The notes beneath the pieces are model-generated. The model had not been told where the DNA came from. It saw only the letters and a list, made by a program, of their open reading frames with translations, and did not search any database. Positions 28,135 to 36,929 of a DNA stretch of 64,000 nt are shown here, in pieces (position 1 is the stretch's first letter; the number at the start of each line of letters is the position of its first letter). Position numbers and translations under genes: made by a program. This DNA comes from UBA10324 sp038326325 (GTDB taxonomy: Bacteria; Bacteroidota; Bacteroidia; Chitinophagales; UBA10324). The stretch lies in contig JBBQJW010000002.1 of assembly GCA_038326325.1 (NCBI GenBank), forward strand, positions 178,778 through 242,777, written 5' to 3'.

Positions 28135-28153
28135 TTGTGCAAAATCAAGTGAC

Positions 28154-28183
28154 CAAAGTTAATCGGTGGTTTAGTATAGCAAA
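28154..28183 (-). promoter_or_regulatory. Probable panB promoter
   Basis: On the minus strand CTTTG (28184-28180 region) and TAACTTTG (28161-28154) fit the Bacteroidota -33 TTTG and -7 TAnnTTTG boxes, with 18 bp between TTG and TA. The predicted start would be near 28147, a leader of about 13 nt before the panB ATG. Confidence 0.6.
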
Positions 28184-28191
28184 GTAAAGAT

Positions 28192-28956
28192 TCAAGCAAA
28201 GGGAAAATGTTTTTCAATATAACTTCTTGCTTCATCCTGAGTTTTAACAGCAAAGTTTTTATAACGGTCGTGCACATTAATAATTTCTTCGAGCGCATCA
28301 GCTACCAATTCTTTGTTATTCCAGTTTTTTAAATCGGCAATTACAATTTCGAGACAACCTTTTTTATAAGCAATCTGCCCCAGTACATGCACGAGTGTGT
28401 TGCGAACACGCGCAGTTTTATCATCTTGCAATTCTTTCAGTAATGGAAGAATATCCTGTGGAAATTTTCTTCCACGCAGTTCAATGCCATGACAAATTTC
28501 TCTTCTTATTTCTTTGTCATGGTGGTGTAAATATTTTTTTGAGAAAGCGAGAACGGGCTTGGGATTTTTTTTACCAATCTTTTTTATAGAACCTATTACC
28601 GCATTGCGAACCGAATGATGCTCATCAAACAAACCGACATTCATCAGTTCTTCAATGGAGGAAAATTCTATGATTCCGATTTCGCCTGCTGCATTAATAA
28701 CTGTTTGCCGAACCTTTTCGTCATTGTGATTGAAAAGATTATTGAGTATTGAAAGTATTTTCTGGTGAAGTATAACATTCGCTTTATAAATTTTCCCGAG
28801 GGCGAGGTATGCGGTTTTTCGTATGTAGGTATCTTTGTTTGAAAAATAAATCAGCAATTTTTTATTCGCGTCCAATCTTATCTCCTCAAAGATTTCAGTG
28901 TTGATTTTGGCAACTAATTTTTGTCGCTCTGTTTTATTTAAATCGTAAAATGCCAT
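28192..28956 (-). CDS. HEAT-repeat protein
   Basis: 254 residues of helical repeats. Recurring units include YIRKTAYLALGKIYKAN, EKVRQTVINAAGEIGI, HSVRNAVIGSIKKIGK, KEIRREICHGIELRG and ARVRNTLVHVLGQIAYK, each about 35-40 residues with the 'VR..A....G.I' pattern of HEAT/PBS-lyase repeats. There is no signal peptide, so it is cytoplasmic, probably a protein-binding scaffold. It lies upstream of panB with 57 bp between, and panB has its own promoter there. Function unknown. Confidence 0.82.
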   Translation of the reverse strand: MAFYDLNKTERQKLVAKINTEIFEEIRLDANKKLLIYFSNKDTYIRKTAYLALGKIYKANVILHQKILSILNNLFNHNDEKVRQTVINAAGEIGIIEFSSIEELMNVGLFDEHHSVRNAVIGSIKKIGKKNPKPVLAFSKKYLHHHDKEIRREICHGIELRGRKFPQDILPLLKELQDDKTARVRNTLVHVLGQIAYKKGCLEIVIADLKNWNNKELVADALEEIINVHDRYKNFAVKTQDEARSYIEKHFPFA

Positions 28957-29111
28957 TACTTTTCCTTTCCAGTGATAGTTTCAGACCCAAATTAAACTTA
29001 TTAATATCTTACATCTTCTTATTCATCTCAATTTCTATAATTATTATAAAAGTCATTATAATTCTTATTCATTTTTTCTTTTCTTTGAAGCAATTAGTTA
29101 CACGACATTAA

Positions 29112-32100
29112 ATGAAGGTTGCTCGCACATTATTATTTCTTTGTTTATTAATTAATTTTTCTGCAATAAGAGCGCAGGTAACAGCAGGCTTTTCAATCAA
29201 CTATCAGAATCCGAATTGCGCACCAACAACTGTTTCATTTACCAATACATCAACAGGTTCCGGTCTTACTTATGAGTGGAATTTTGGAGTAAATGCCGGT
29301 GTTAATTCAACAATTACTAATCCTTCGTTTTCGTATCTCAATTGCGGGCCTTATACTGTTACACTGATTGCAACAGATGGTGTTACTATTGATACAACAA
29401 TACAAACTGTAACAGTTTTCTGTAATCCAATTGCCTCATTTAATGCAAACCCAATAAGTGGGTGCATTCCATTACCTGTTTCGTTTAACAGTTCATCAAC
29501 AATCGGATCTTCCCCCATTACCACCTATTTCTGGGATTTTGGTGATGGTAATACCGGAAATTTTATGAGTACCAATCATACTTACATGGTTTCGGGTTGT
29601 AAAAATGTTACACTTATTGTAGCAGATGCGAATGGCTGTAATGATGATAGTACTATGTCAAATCTAATTTGTGTTGATAACCAACCTGCAGCATCATTTA
29701 CTTCATCTATTAATGTTTCCTGTAGTGCGCCATTTACTATTGACTTTACCAATACTTCAACAGGAACCGGCGCTTTGAGTTACCAATGGATTTTCCCGGG
29801 AGGAAATCCTGCTACTTCTATTCTTTCAAACCCTTCTGTTACTTACAATACACCAGGCTTGTATGATGTAACACTTATTGTAACTAACAGCAGTGGATGC
29901 AGCGATACTTTAGTACAAACAAATTTTGCGGCAATAGCAAGTAATCTCGCCGACTTTACAATGAATTCGGCAAGTGGTTGTGTTCCTTTTGTTTTAGATG
30001 TGCAGGGAATTTCATCATCTGTTCCTTTATCTTGGGGGTGGACAACGATACCAGCAGCTATTCCCTCTACTGCGAACACACAAAATGCTTCATTCACTTT
30101 TAATTCTTCAGGAAGTTATCAGGTGTGCATGCAGATAACATTTCCAGGTGGTTGCATTGCGAATAAGTGTACGACCATTGTGGTTGCAAATTTTCCTCAT
30201 GCAAATTTTACTTTAACCGGAAATGTTTATACATGCGAACCGCCGCAGATAATTGATTATAACAATGCTTCAACGGGTGGAGCAGGATTGAGTTATAACT
30301 GGCAGTTTCCCGGAGGAGTTCCTTTGAGTTGGAATGGAGCGAATCCACCGAATGTTACATATACCAACTGCGGAGTTTATGATGCAACATTAATTGTAAC
30401 TAATCCTGCCGGGTGCTCCGATACTTTTGTGTATGCTGGTGCTGCTAATATTGATTGCCCACAAGCATCGTTTGTTGCATTTCCACCTTTCGGTTGCGGT
30501 CCTCTTCCAGTAAATTTTATTTATAGTGGAACAACAGGTTCTCCAACTTCATGGCAATGGTATTTCGGTGATCCTTTAAGTGGTGCAGCAAATATTTCAA
30601 CGCTTCAAAACCCAAATCATATTTACACTAATGTAGGATGTTATGATGTAACACTTATTGTAAGTAACGCACAGGGATGTGCTGATACAGTTCATCAACA
30701 GGATGTGGTGTGTTTAGGAAATCATCCAACTGCAAATTTTGTTTGCGATCCGCCTGTTACATGTGCATGGCAACCAATTGCATTTACCGACTCATCAACA
30801 GGAACTGATTCTACTACCAGTTATCAATGGGATTTTATTGGGGTTCCTCCATTTGATATTATGAGTACTTCATCTGATCCTCAATATTTATATCCTGACA
30901 CTGGTTGGTTTGATGTAACACTTGTAGTATGCAACAATGGTTGTTGCGATACACTTACTATTGATTCAATGGTTCATATACTTCCACCTATTGCTGATTT
31001 TTTTGTTGTAAGTACTTGTGGCGATCCATATAATATTTCGTTGCATGGAGGAAGTTCAATAGGAGCAGATTCCTTTTTCTGGAGTACTACAGGAGGAATT
31101 CCTTCATCCGTTTCTGATTCTGTGATAACTGTTAACTATCCATCGAACGGAACTTATGCAATTGAATTAGTTGTGCAGAATTTTCAAACCGGATGTTATG
31201 ATACTATTGACCAGAATATTATAATTAATAATGTAGTTGCTGATTTTATAGCAGATGATACTGTGATATGTGCTCCCGATCAGGTTTGTTTTACAAATCT
31301 TTCGGTGAATGCTTCATCGTATCAATGGTCTATGTATAATGGATTAGGAAATCTGGTATGGGGAAGTAATGCGCTTGATCCTTGCCGGAATTTTAATAAT
31401 CCAGGAAAATTCAGTGTACAGCTAGTAGCAACTGATGTAAATGGTTGTACTGATACAATGTACAGGAATCTTTACATTTATGTATATGGAGTAAGTCTTA
31501 GTTTTACTGGAACTCCGTTGAGTGGATGCATTCCGCTTACAGTTGATTTTTCTGCCGCTGCTTCGAGTAATGTTTCCACTGTTGTAAATTATTGGTGGAA
31601 TTTTGGCGACACTGCAAGTGGTTTATTAGATACAAGTTCTATTCAGAATCCAGATCACATTTATAATAATGTCGGAAGTTATGATGTAACACTCGTAATC
31701 ATGGAAAATCATGGATGCTTTGATACGCTTACAATTCCTCAGTATGTGAACCCATATCAGCCTGTTGTTGATTTTACAGCTTTGGATTCTACGGTTTGTT
31801 TGGGGGAAAATACTTGTTTCTTCAATACATCATTTGGCGGAAGTCTTTCTTATACATGGAATTTTGGTGACAACACTACTTCTAATCAATTCAATCCCTG
31901 TCATACTTATCTGAGCATAGGAGATTATACTGTTACACTTATCGGGAGCGATACTGCCGGTTGTGCAGATACAACGATTCGCAATCTGTATATTCATGTA
32001 ACAGACCCGCAGGCAAATTTTATAGCTGACAGCACATATTCAAGTTGTCCTCCATTACCTGTAAATTTTACAAGTACTTCAACAGGTGTAGATGCAAATA

Positions 32101-34685
32101 CAACTTACGAATGGTTCTTTGGTGATGGTTCGAATAGTATTGTTCAGAATCCATTTCATATTTATAACATTCCGGGATATTATGATGTAACACTCATCAT
32201 ACACAATCAATATGGGTGCGATGACACACTTACGATTGATTCGATGATTTCTATCACCGGACCAACAGCAACAGTGAGTGTTACACCTACAAGCGGATGT
32301 AGCCCTTTAACAGTTTGTTTTATCGCAAATTCAAATACTACCACATCTTATACATGGGATTTCGGTGATGGCAATGTTATCCCGAATTCTAATGACAGCA
32401 TCTGTTACACTTATACCATTCCAGGAACATTTTTCCCTTCTCTCGTTCTTGACAATGGCGCGGGCTGCACTTATTCTTTCCCGATAGATTCAATAGTTGC
32501 AGGTGGACCGAATGTTAACTGGAATCCTGATCATCAAACATTATGCGAATCAGGAACAGTAGTATTTACCGATTCTACTTTTGGAATTTCACCTATTATA
32601 TCGTGGTTCTGGACTTTCGGTGATTCCTCAAGTGGAATTTTGGATACAAGCATTCTTCAGAATCCTTCTCACTTTTATGATACGGTTGGTGTTTATATTG
32701 TAACACTTTTCGTAAACACTCAAAATGGTTGCACCGGAGTTTTATCTGATACTATTTTTGTTACACCGCCACCAATTGTTGGCATCACTGCTAATGATTC
32801 AACGCCATGTATCAATTCAATTGTAAATTTTAATTACACTTCTAACCTGCCTGTTAATTCTTGGAGTTGGGATTTTGGCGACCCTGGGAGTGGAGCGAAT
32901 AACTCATCTGCAATTTCAAACCCAACTCATACTTATACTTCATCAGGAAACTATACTGTTACACTTATTGCTCAGGGGAATGGTGCTTGCGTTGATACAA
33001 CTACTCTTCCTATTTCAGTAATTGCTTTGCCCAACCCGAATATTTCTGCTAATACTTCTGTATGCCCGAATGCTTCTGCTCAGCTTTCTGCTTCAAATGG
33101 AATTTCTTATTCATGGTTGCCGGCAACTTATTTAAGCAGTTCAGTTATTGCTAATCCTGTTTCAACTCCGGCAGCAAACATTACTTATACTGTAACAGTT
33201 ACTGACGCGAACGGATGTGTGGATCTTGATAGTGTAACAGTTTCAATTTTCAATTTGCCTGTTATTACTGCATCATCGCTCACAACAGATTCAACCTGCT
33301 CCGGAGTTGCTTTGCAATTGAATGCAACCGGTGGAAATCAATATGTTTGGCAACCGTTTGCTGTTTTAAATAATAATTTATTGCAAAGCCCAACTGCAAC
33401 AATTATTGCAAGTACAACTTTTACTGTTACAGGCACCGATGCAAACGGATGCACAGGAACTGCAACAATGGGAATAACTATTTTACCTAACCCAACAGTG
33501 AATGGTGGCGCTGCTGCAACTATTTGTTTTGGCGACACGACTCAACTGACTGCTAACGGTGGATTGAATTATTCCTGGACTCCTTCACAAGGTTTAAGTA
33601 ATACCGCAATCCCGAACCCGATTGCAAATCCAACGGCGACTACAACTTATACTGTTTCTACTATTGATTCAAACAATTGTGTTGGAACTGCTAATGTGAC
33701 TGTAACAGTCAATCCATTGCCGCTCGTAAATGCAGGAGTTGACGATACAATTTGTCTTGGATATTCTGACCAGTTAAATGCAGCAGGGGGAATCTTTTAT
33801 AGCTGGAATCCATCAACATATTTGGATAATGGTGTTGTTTCGAATCCAACATGCGCTCCACTTGTAAATATTACATACACTGTTACAGTAACTGATGCAA
33901 ATAATTGTTCTGCTGCTGATTCAATGGTTATTGTTGTTTTACCACCGCCTGTTTTTTTAGCTTGGGGAGATACTACTGTTTGTCAGGGAGAAACTGTTAT
34001 GTTACATGCAAGCGGCGGAACAACTTATTCGTGGTTGCCATCTATTGGTTTAAGTAATCCAACTGATTCAGCAACTTTCACAACTCCATTTTCTACGACT
34101 AACTATATTGTAATTATTACTGATGATTTTTGTAACGCGAGTGATACACTTTCGGTTCTCGTAACTATTGACCCATTGCCTTCTGCTGATGCAGGACCTG
34201 ATGCAAATATTGTTTCAGGCGATAGTTATAGTATAAATGGAACAGCCTCCGGTAATTTTCAGTGGTCGCCGCCTGATGGTTTGAGTTGTACAAATTGTGA
34301 AGACCCTGTTGCTACTCCATTGGTAAATTCAACTTACACATTAATTGCAACAAATGATTTTGGTTGCCGAGCAGAAGACTCTATGATTATTACTATCAGT
34401 TGCAGTGATGATATTTTATATATCCCGAATGTTTTTTCCCCGAATGGAAATGGTAAGAACGATGTGTTCAGAGTTCGCTCAACCGGAATTCGCGAGCTGA
34501 ATTTTTTAAGAGTGTATGACCGTTGGGGCGAATTAGTTTTTGAAACTGCCGACCAGAATGTTGGATGGGATGGAACTTTTAAAGGAAAACAATTGCCTCC
34601 TGCTGTTTATGTTTTCTATTTGAAAGCAGTTTGCGGTGATGGATATATTATTTCGAAACAAGGAAATGTTACATTAGTCAGATAG
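29112..34685 (+). CDS. Giant PKD-repeat surface protein with T9SS type B sorting domain (module 2)
   Basis: 1857 residues, signal peptide ending SAIRAQ. Like its paralogue at 15388, it is a chain of PKD domains ('Y.W.FGDG', 'YDVTLIV.N..GC.DT') that changes near residue 1300 to shorter 'A.ICFGDTTQLTANGG..YSWTPSQGLS' units. It ends with the type B domain: IPNVFSPNGNGKNDVF, VYDRWGELVFET, GWDGTFKGK, KQGNVTLVR. The internal repeats reuse nearly the same codons, and the phrase GATGTAACACTTATTG recurs several times. It is followed after 4 bp by PorP/SprF. Presumed T9SS-exported adhesin or matrix protein. Confidence 0.93.
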   Translation: MKVARTLLFLCLLINFSAIRAQVTAGFSINYQNPNCAPTTVSFTNTSTGSGLTYEWNFGVNAGVNSTITNPSFSYLNCGPYTVTLIATDGVTIDTTIQTVTVFCNPIASFNANPISGCIPLPVSFNSSSTIGSSPITTYFWDFGDGNTGNFMSTNHTYMVSGCKNVTLIVADANGCNDDSTMSNLICVDNQPAASFTSSINVSCSAPFTIDFTNTSTGTGALSYQWIFPGGNPATSILSNPSVTYNTPGLYDVTLIVTNSSGCSDTLVQTNFAAIASNLADFTMNSASGCVPFVLDVQGISSSVPLSWGWTTIPAAIPSTANTQNASFTFNSSGSYQVCMQITFPGGCIANKCTTIVVANFPHANFTLTGNVYTCEPPQIIDYNNASTGGAGLSYNWQFPGGVPLSWNGANPPNVTYTNCGVYDATLIVTNPAGCSDTFVYAGAANIDCPQASFVAFPPFGCGPLPVNFIYSGTTGSPTSWQWYFGDPLSGAANISTLQNPNHIYTNVGCYDVTLIVSNAQGCADTVHQQDVVCLGNHPTANFVCDPPVTCAWQPIAFTDSSTGTDSTTSYQWDFIGVPPFDIMSTSSDPQYLYPDTGWFDVTLVVCNNGCCDTLTIDSMVHILPPIADFFVVSTCGDPYNISLHGGSSIGADSFFWSTTGGIPSSVSDSVITVNYPSNGTYAIELVVQNFQTGCYDTIDQNIIINNVVADFIADDTVICAPDQVCFTNLSVNASSYQWSMYNGLGNLVWGSNALDPCRNFNNPGKFSVQLVATDVNGCTDTMYRNLYIYVYGVSLSFTGTPLSGCIPLTVDFSAAASSNVSTVVNYWWNFGDTASGLLDTSSIQNPDHIYNNVGSYDVTLVIMENHGCFDTLTIPQYVNPYQPVVDFTALDSTVCLGENTCFFNTSFGGSLSYTWNFGDNTTSNQFNPCHTYLSIGDYTVTLIGSDTAGCADTTIRNLYIHVTDPQANFIADSTYSSCPPLPVNFTSTSTGVDANTTYEWFFGDGSNSIVQNPFHIYNIPGYYDVTLIIHNQYGCDDTLTIDSMISITGPTATVSVTPTSGCSPLTVCFIANSNTTTSYTWDFGDGNVIPNSNDSICYTYTIPGTFFPSLVLDNGAGCTYSFPIDSIVAGGPNVNWNPDHQTLCESGTVVFTDSTFGISPIISWFWTFGDSSSGILDTSILQNPSHFYDTVGVYIVTLFVNTQNGCTGVLSDTIFVTPPPIVGITANDSTPCINSIVNFNYTSNLPVNSWSWDFGDPGSGANNSSAISNPTHTYTSSGNYTVTLIAQGNGACVDTTTLPISVIALPNPNISANTSVCPNASAQLSASNGISYSWLPATYLSSSVIANPVSTPAANITYTVTVTDANGCVDLDSVTVSIFNLPVITASSLTTDSTCSGVALQLNATGGNQYVWQPFAVLNNNLLQSPTATIIASTTFTVTGTDANGCTGTATMGITILPNPTVNGGAAATICFGDTTQLTANGGLNYSWTPSQGLSNTAIPNPIANPTATTTYTVSTIDSNNCVGTANVTVTVNPLPLVNAGVDDTICLGYSDQLNAAGGIFYSWNPSTYLDNGVVSNPTCAPLVNITYTVTVTDANNCSAADSMVIVVLPPPVFLAWGDTTVCQGETVMLHASGGTTYSWLPSIGLSNPTDSATFTTPFSTTNYIVIITDDFCNASDTLSVLVTIDPLPSADAGPDANIVSGDSYSINGTASGNFQWSPPDGLSCTNCEDPVATPLVNSTYTLIATNDFGCRAEDSMIITISCSDDILYIPNVFSPNGNGKNDVFRVRSTGIRELNFLRVYDRWGELVFETADQNVGWDGTFKGKQLPPAVYVFYLKAVCGDGYIISKQGNVTLVR

Positions 34686-34689
34686 CAAA

Positions 34690-35697
34690 ATGAAAACGAA
34701 CCGTTATACTTTAGTTTTGATTTTTATTATTTCACTTTTAGTGAACCGTAATTTGTTTGCTCAGGATATTCACTTCACACAATTTTATTCAACACCGTTA
34801 CAGGTGAATCCTGCCAAGACCGGATTCATTACCGAAGATTATCGTTTGGCTGGAAGTTATCGCAATCAATGGTCAAGCATAACAATTCCATATGTAACTG
34901 TTACAGGCAGCGCTGAAATTTCAAATACTGTCGGAAAAAAGAAAAAGGATGTTTTCGGAACAGGAGTAATGCTATTCAACGACAAGGCGGGTGATTCAAG
35001 GTTCAACACCACTTACATTGGACTAACAGCAGCATACAATAAATCATTTGACAAATACAATAATCAGTTCATAGGTTTTGGTTTGATGGGTGCTTATTGC
35101 CTAAGCAATATTGATTACACTAACCTTCGTTGGGATGAACAGTATGAAGGCGGAACTTTCACTGAAACATTTCCGATCGGTATCAATTCGTATTACGATG
35201 TTTCAGTTGGAACTGAATACAATAAACTCATTGATAAGTACAATAATTTTACAGCGGGTGTTGCAATGTATCACCTTTTTAAACCAAATCAGACTTTTAA
35301 TAATGATCCGAGTTCAAGAGTGTTTCGCAAATTAGTTTTTAATGCGGGGGCTAATCTTGGAATGGGAAATCGGTTCACTGCTTATCCTAAAATTATTTAT
35401 TCAAAGCAAGGGCCATATCAGGAATTAGTTTTTGGATACTTACAGCGATACAGTTTGAATTATAATTACCTTAATGATTACGGAATTTATTTGGGTGCAA
35501 TGATGCGCTGGGGAGATGCTTTTATTTTCACTACTAAACTTGATTTGAATAAATTCTCAATGGGAATCTCTTATGATTTTAATTATAGCCGTCTTGCAGC
35601 AGTGAGTCATGCGAGAGGTGGAACTGAGATTTCAGTTTTATACACCGGAAATATTCCGGGTTTTCATAAGAAGAAAATATTCTGTCCGCGATTCTGA
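34690..35697 (+). CDS. PorP/SprF family type IX secretion outer-membrane protein (module 2)
   Basis: 335 residues with signal peptide ending NLFAQ and mature start DIHFTQFYSTPLQVNPAKTG, the PorP/SprF hallmark. The rest parallels the module 1 protein: RLAGSYRNQWSSI, GDSRFNTTYIGL, VFRKLVFNAGANLG, YPKIIYSKQGPYQEL and a C-terminal GTEISVLYTG...FCPRF. It sits 4 bp after the PKD giant, and both genes are thus duplicated as a pair. Probable role: outer-membrane partner for the type B cargo. It ends head-to-head (0 bp gap) with the convergent HU/SPOR gene. Confidence 0.93.
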   Translation: MKTNRYTLVLIFIISLLVNRNLFAQDIHFTQFYSTPLQVNPAKTGFITEDYRLAGSYRNQWSSITIPYVTVTGSAEISNTVGKKKKDVFGTGVMLFNDKAGDSRFNTTYIGLTAAYNKSFDKYNNQFIGFGLMGAYCLSNIDYTNLRWDEQYEGGTFTETFPIGINSYYDVSVGTEYNKLIDKYNNFTAGVAMYHLFKPNQTFNNDPSSRVFRKLVFNAGANLGMGNRFTAYPKIIYSKQGPYQELVFGYLQRYSLNYNYLNDYGIYLGAMMRWGDAFIFTTKLDLNKFSMGISYDFNYSRLAAVSHARGGTEISVLYTGNIPGFHKKKIFCPRF

Positions 35698-36792
35698 TTA
35701 TCGCTTCATCACCCAAACATCTTTCAACCCTTGGGAATGATAAGTGCGCATATTGTCAAGTGCTTCTTCTGAAGTTGTAAACGACCCTTGACCAATTCTG
35801 ATATAATTATCAGTTAAAAGAACTGTTACATCAATTCCCTTTTCTTTCATTTGCGCAATAAATTTATCGGTTCTGCTTTGCGATTTTAAACAAGCGAATA
35901 CTAAATAATATTTTCCCTCCGCAACATTGTTCTGCGCTTTTGTGGCTGCATAAGCAAGAGAGATTGCATTAGCGATTGAAGTTTTTACTGCTTCGTTAAT
36001 AATAGTTTTTACTTCAGAAGATTCGGCTTTAACAATTGAATCAACTACTGAAGGAGAAAGAGTAGCCGCATTTTCAGTTGTTACCGTCTGTGGCTGCTGA
36101 ATCATTACAACCAAAGTGTCTTTGTGATGAGTGGGTTCTGTTACAGTTGTGTGAGGAGTATCAATTTTTTCAGAACTGAAAATAGAAGTAAAGGATTTCC
36201 AGAAACCTGATTTGCCGATTTGAAATGGGTTTAGGTTATTACTTACAGTAATAATCTGAAACAGAATAACAATTATGGCGAGTAACACACCAAAACCGGC
36301 CCAGCCAAAACGCCCCCTGGATTTCTTTTTTGCAACTTGATTTTCCAGTTGATGAATCACTTCTTCACGACGCATTACCGGCTTTACAACAAACCGATCT
36401 AAACCATAAGCATTCGTGAGGTAATTATTTTCTTCAAACGATTCGAAAATCAGGTTGTGCTCAACATCGTAAAAGAATTTCCCTACTCCTGTAATTGCAG
36501 CTTGTCCCTTACTTGATAAATCATTTTCGAGTTTGCGCACAAACTGATGAATGGAAACAGTTGCGGCTTCATAGGTAACTCCTGTGTAACGAACAATTTC
36601 ACTCACTAATAAACCATCATTGTGAACCAGACTCTTATTGAATGCAAGTGTTTTATGGGGAGGAGTAAATATGTTTTGAATCGGATGAACCTGCGCAGAT
36701 GCATACTGCGCCATTACTCCACCAAAATTGGGAAGTATCACGCAATCGTTGCGATAAAGTAATTGCTTGATATAAGGTGAAAGGTCGTTCAT
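35698..36792 (-). CDS. HU-CCDC81/SPOR domain membrane protein
   Basis: 364 residues. The N-terminus MNDLSPYIKQLLYRNDCVIL continues with PNFGGVMAQY and HNDGLLVSEIVR, the pattern of the paired bacterial HU-CCDC81 domains (residues 1-130). One membrane helix (WAGFGVLLAIIVILFQII) follows near residue 165, then a low-complexity linker. The last 80 residues, YYLVFACLKSQSRTDKFIAQ to VWVMKR, form a SPOR domain that binds denuded peptidoglycan. So the HU-like part faces the cytoplasm and SPOR the periplasm, which suggests a role linked to division or the cell wall. This layout is known in Bacteroidota; the exact function is not. Confidence 0.85.
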   Translation of the reverse strand: MNDLSPYIKQLLYRNDCVILPNFGGVMAQYASAQVHPIQNIFTPPHKTLAFNKSLVHNDGLLVSEIVRYTGVTYEAATVSIHQFVRKLENDLSSKGQAAITGVGKFFYDVEHNLIFESFEENNYLTNAYGLDRFVVKPVMRREEVIHQLENQVAKKKSRGRFGWAGFGVLLAIIVILFQIITVSNNLNPFQIGKSGFWKSFTSIFSSEKIDTPHTTVTEPTHHKDTLVVMIQQPQTVTTENAATLSPSVVDSIVKAESSEVKTIINEAVKTSIANAISLAYAATKAQNNVAEGKYYLVFACLKSQSRTDKFIAQMKEKGIDVTVLLTDNYIRIGQGSFTTSEEALDNMRTYHSQGLKDVWVMKR

Positions 36793-36929
36793 TGTAATTG
36801 GTCACAAACTTAACCGAAATATAAGCGGATGAACTTCCATTCAATAAAATATTTTTCACAATGAATTAACAAGCTTACTTCAATGCTGGTATTGACTTCT
36901 ACTTACTTGTATTCACTAACTACTTGTTT

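Noticed and set aside
29112..34685. The TGTWACA excess as a simple result of Val-Thr-rich PKD repeats
   Set aside because: PKD and M64 genes supply perhaps half of the copies, but the rest lie in intergenic DNA or unrelated genes and are read in three frames, including Leu-Leu-Gln and Cys-Tyr.
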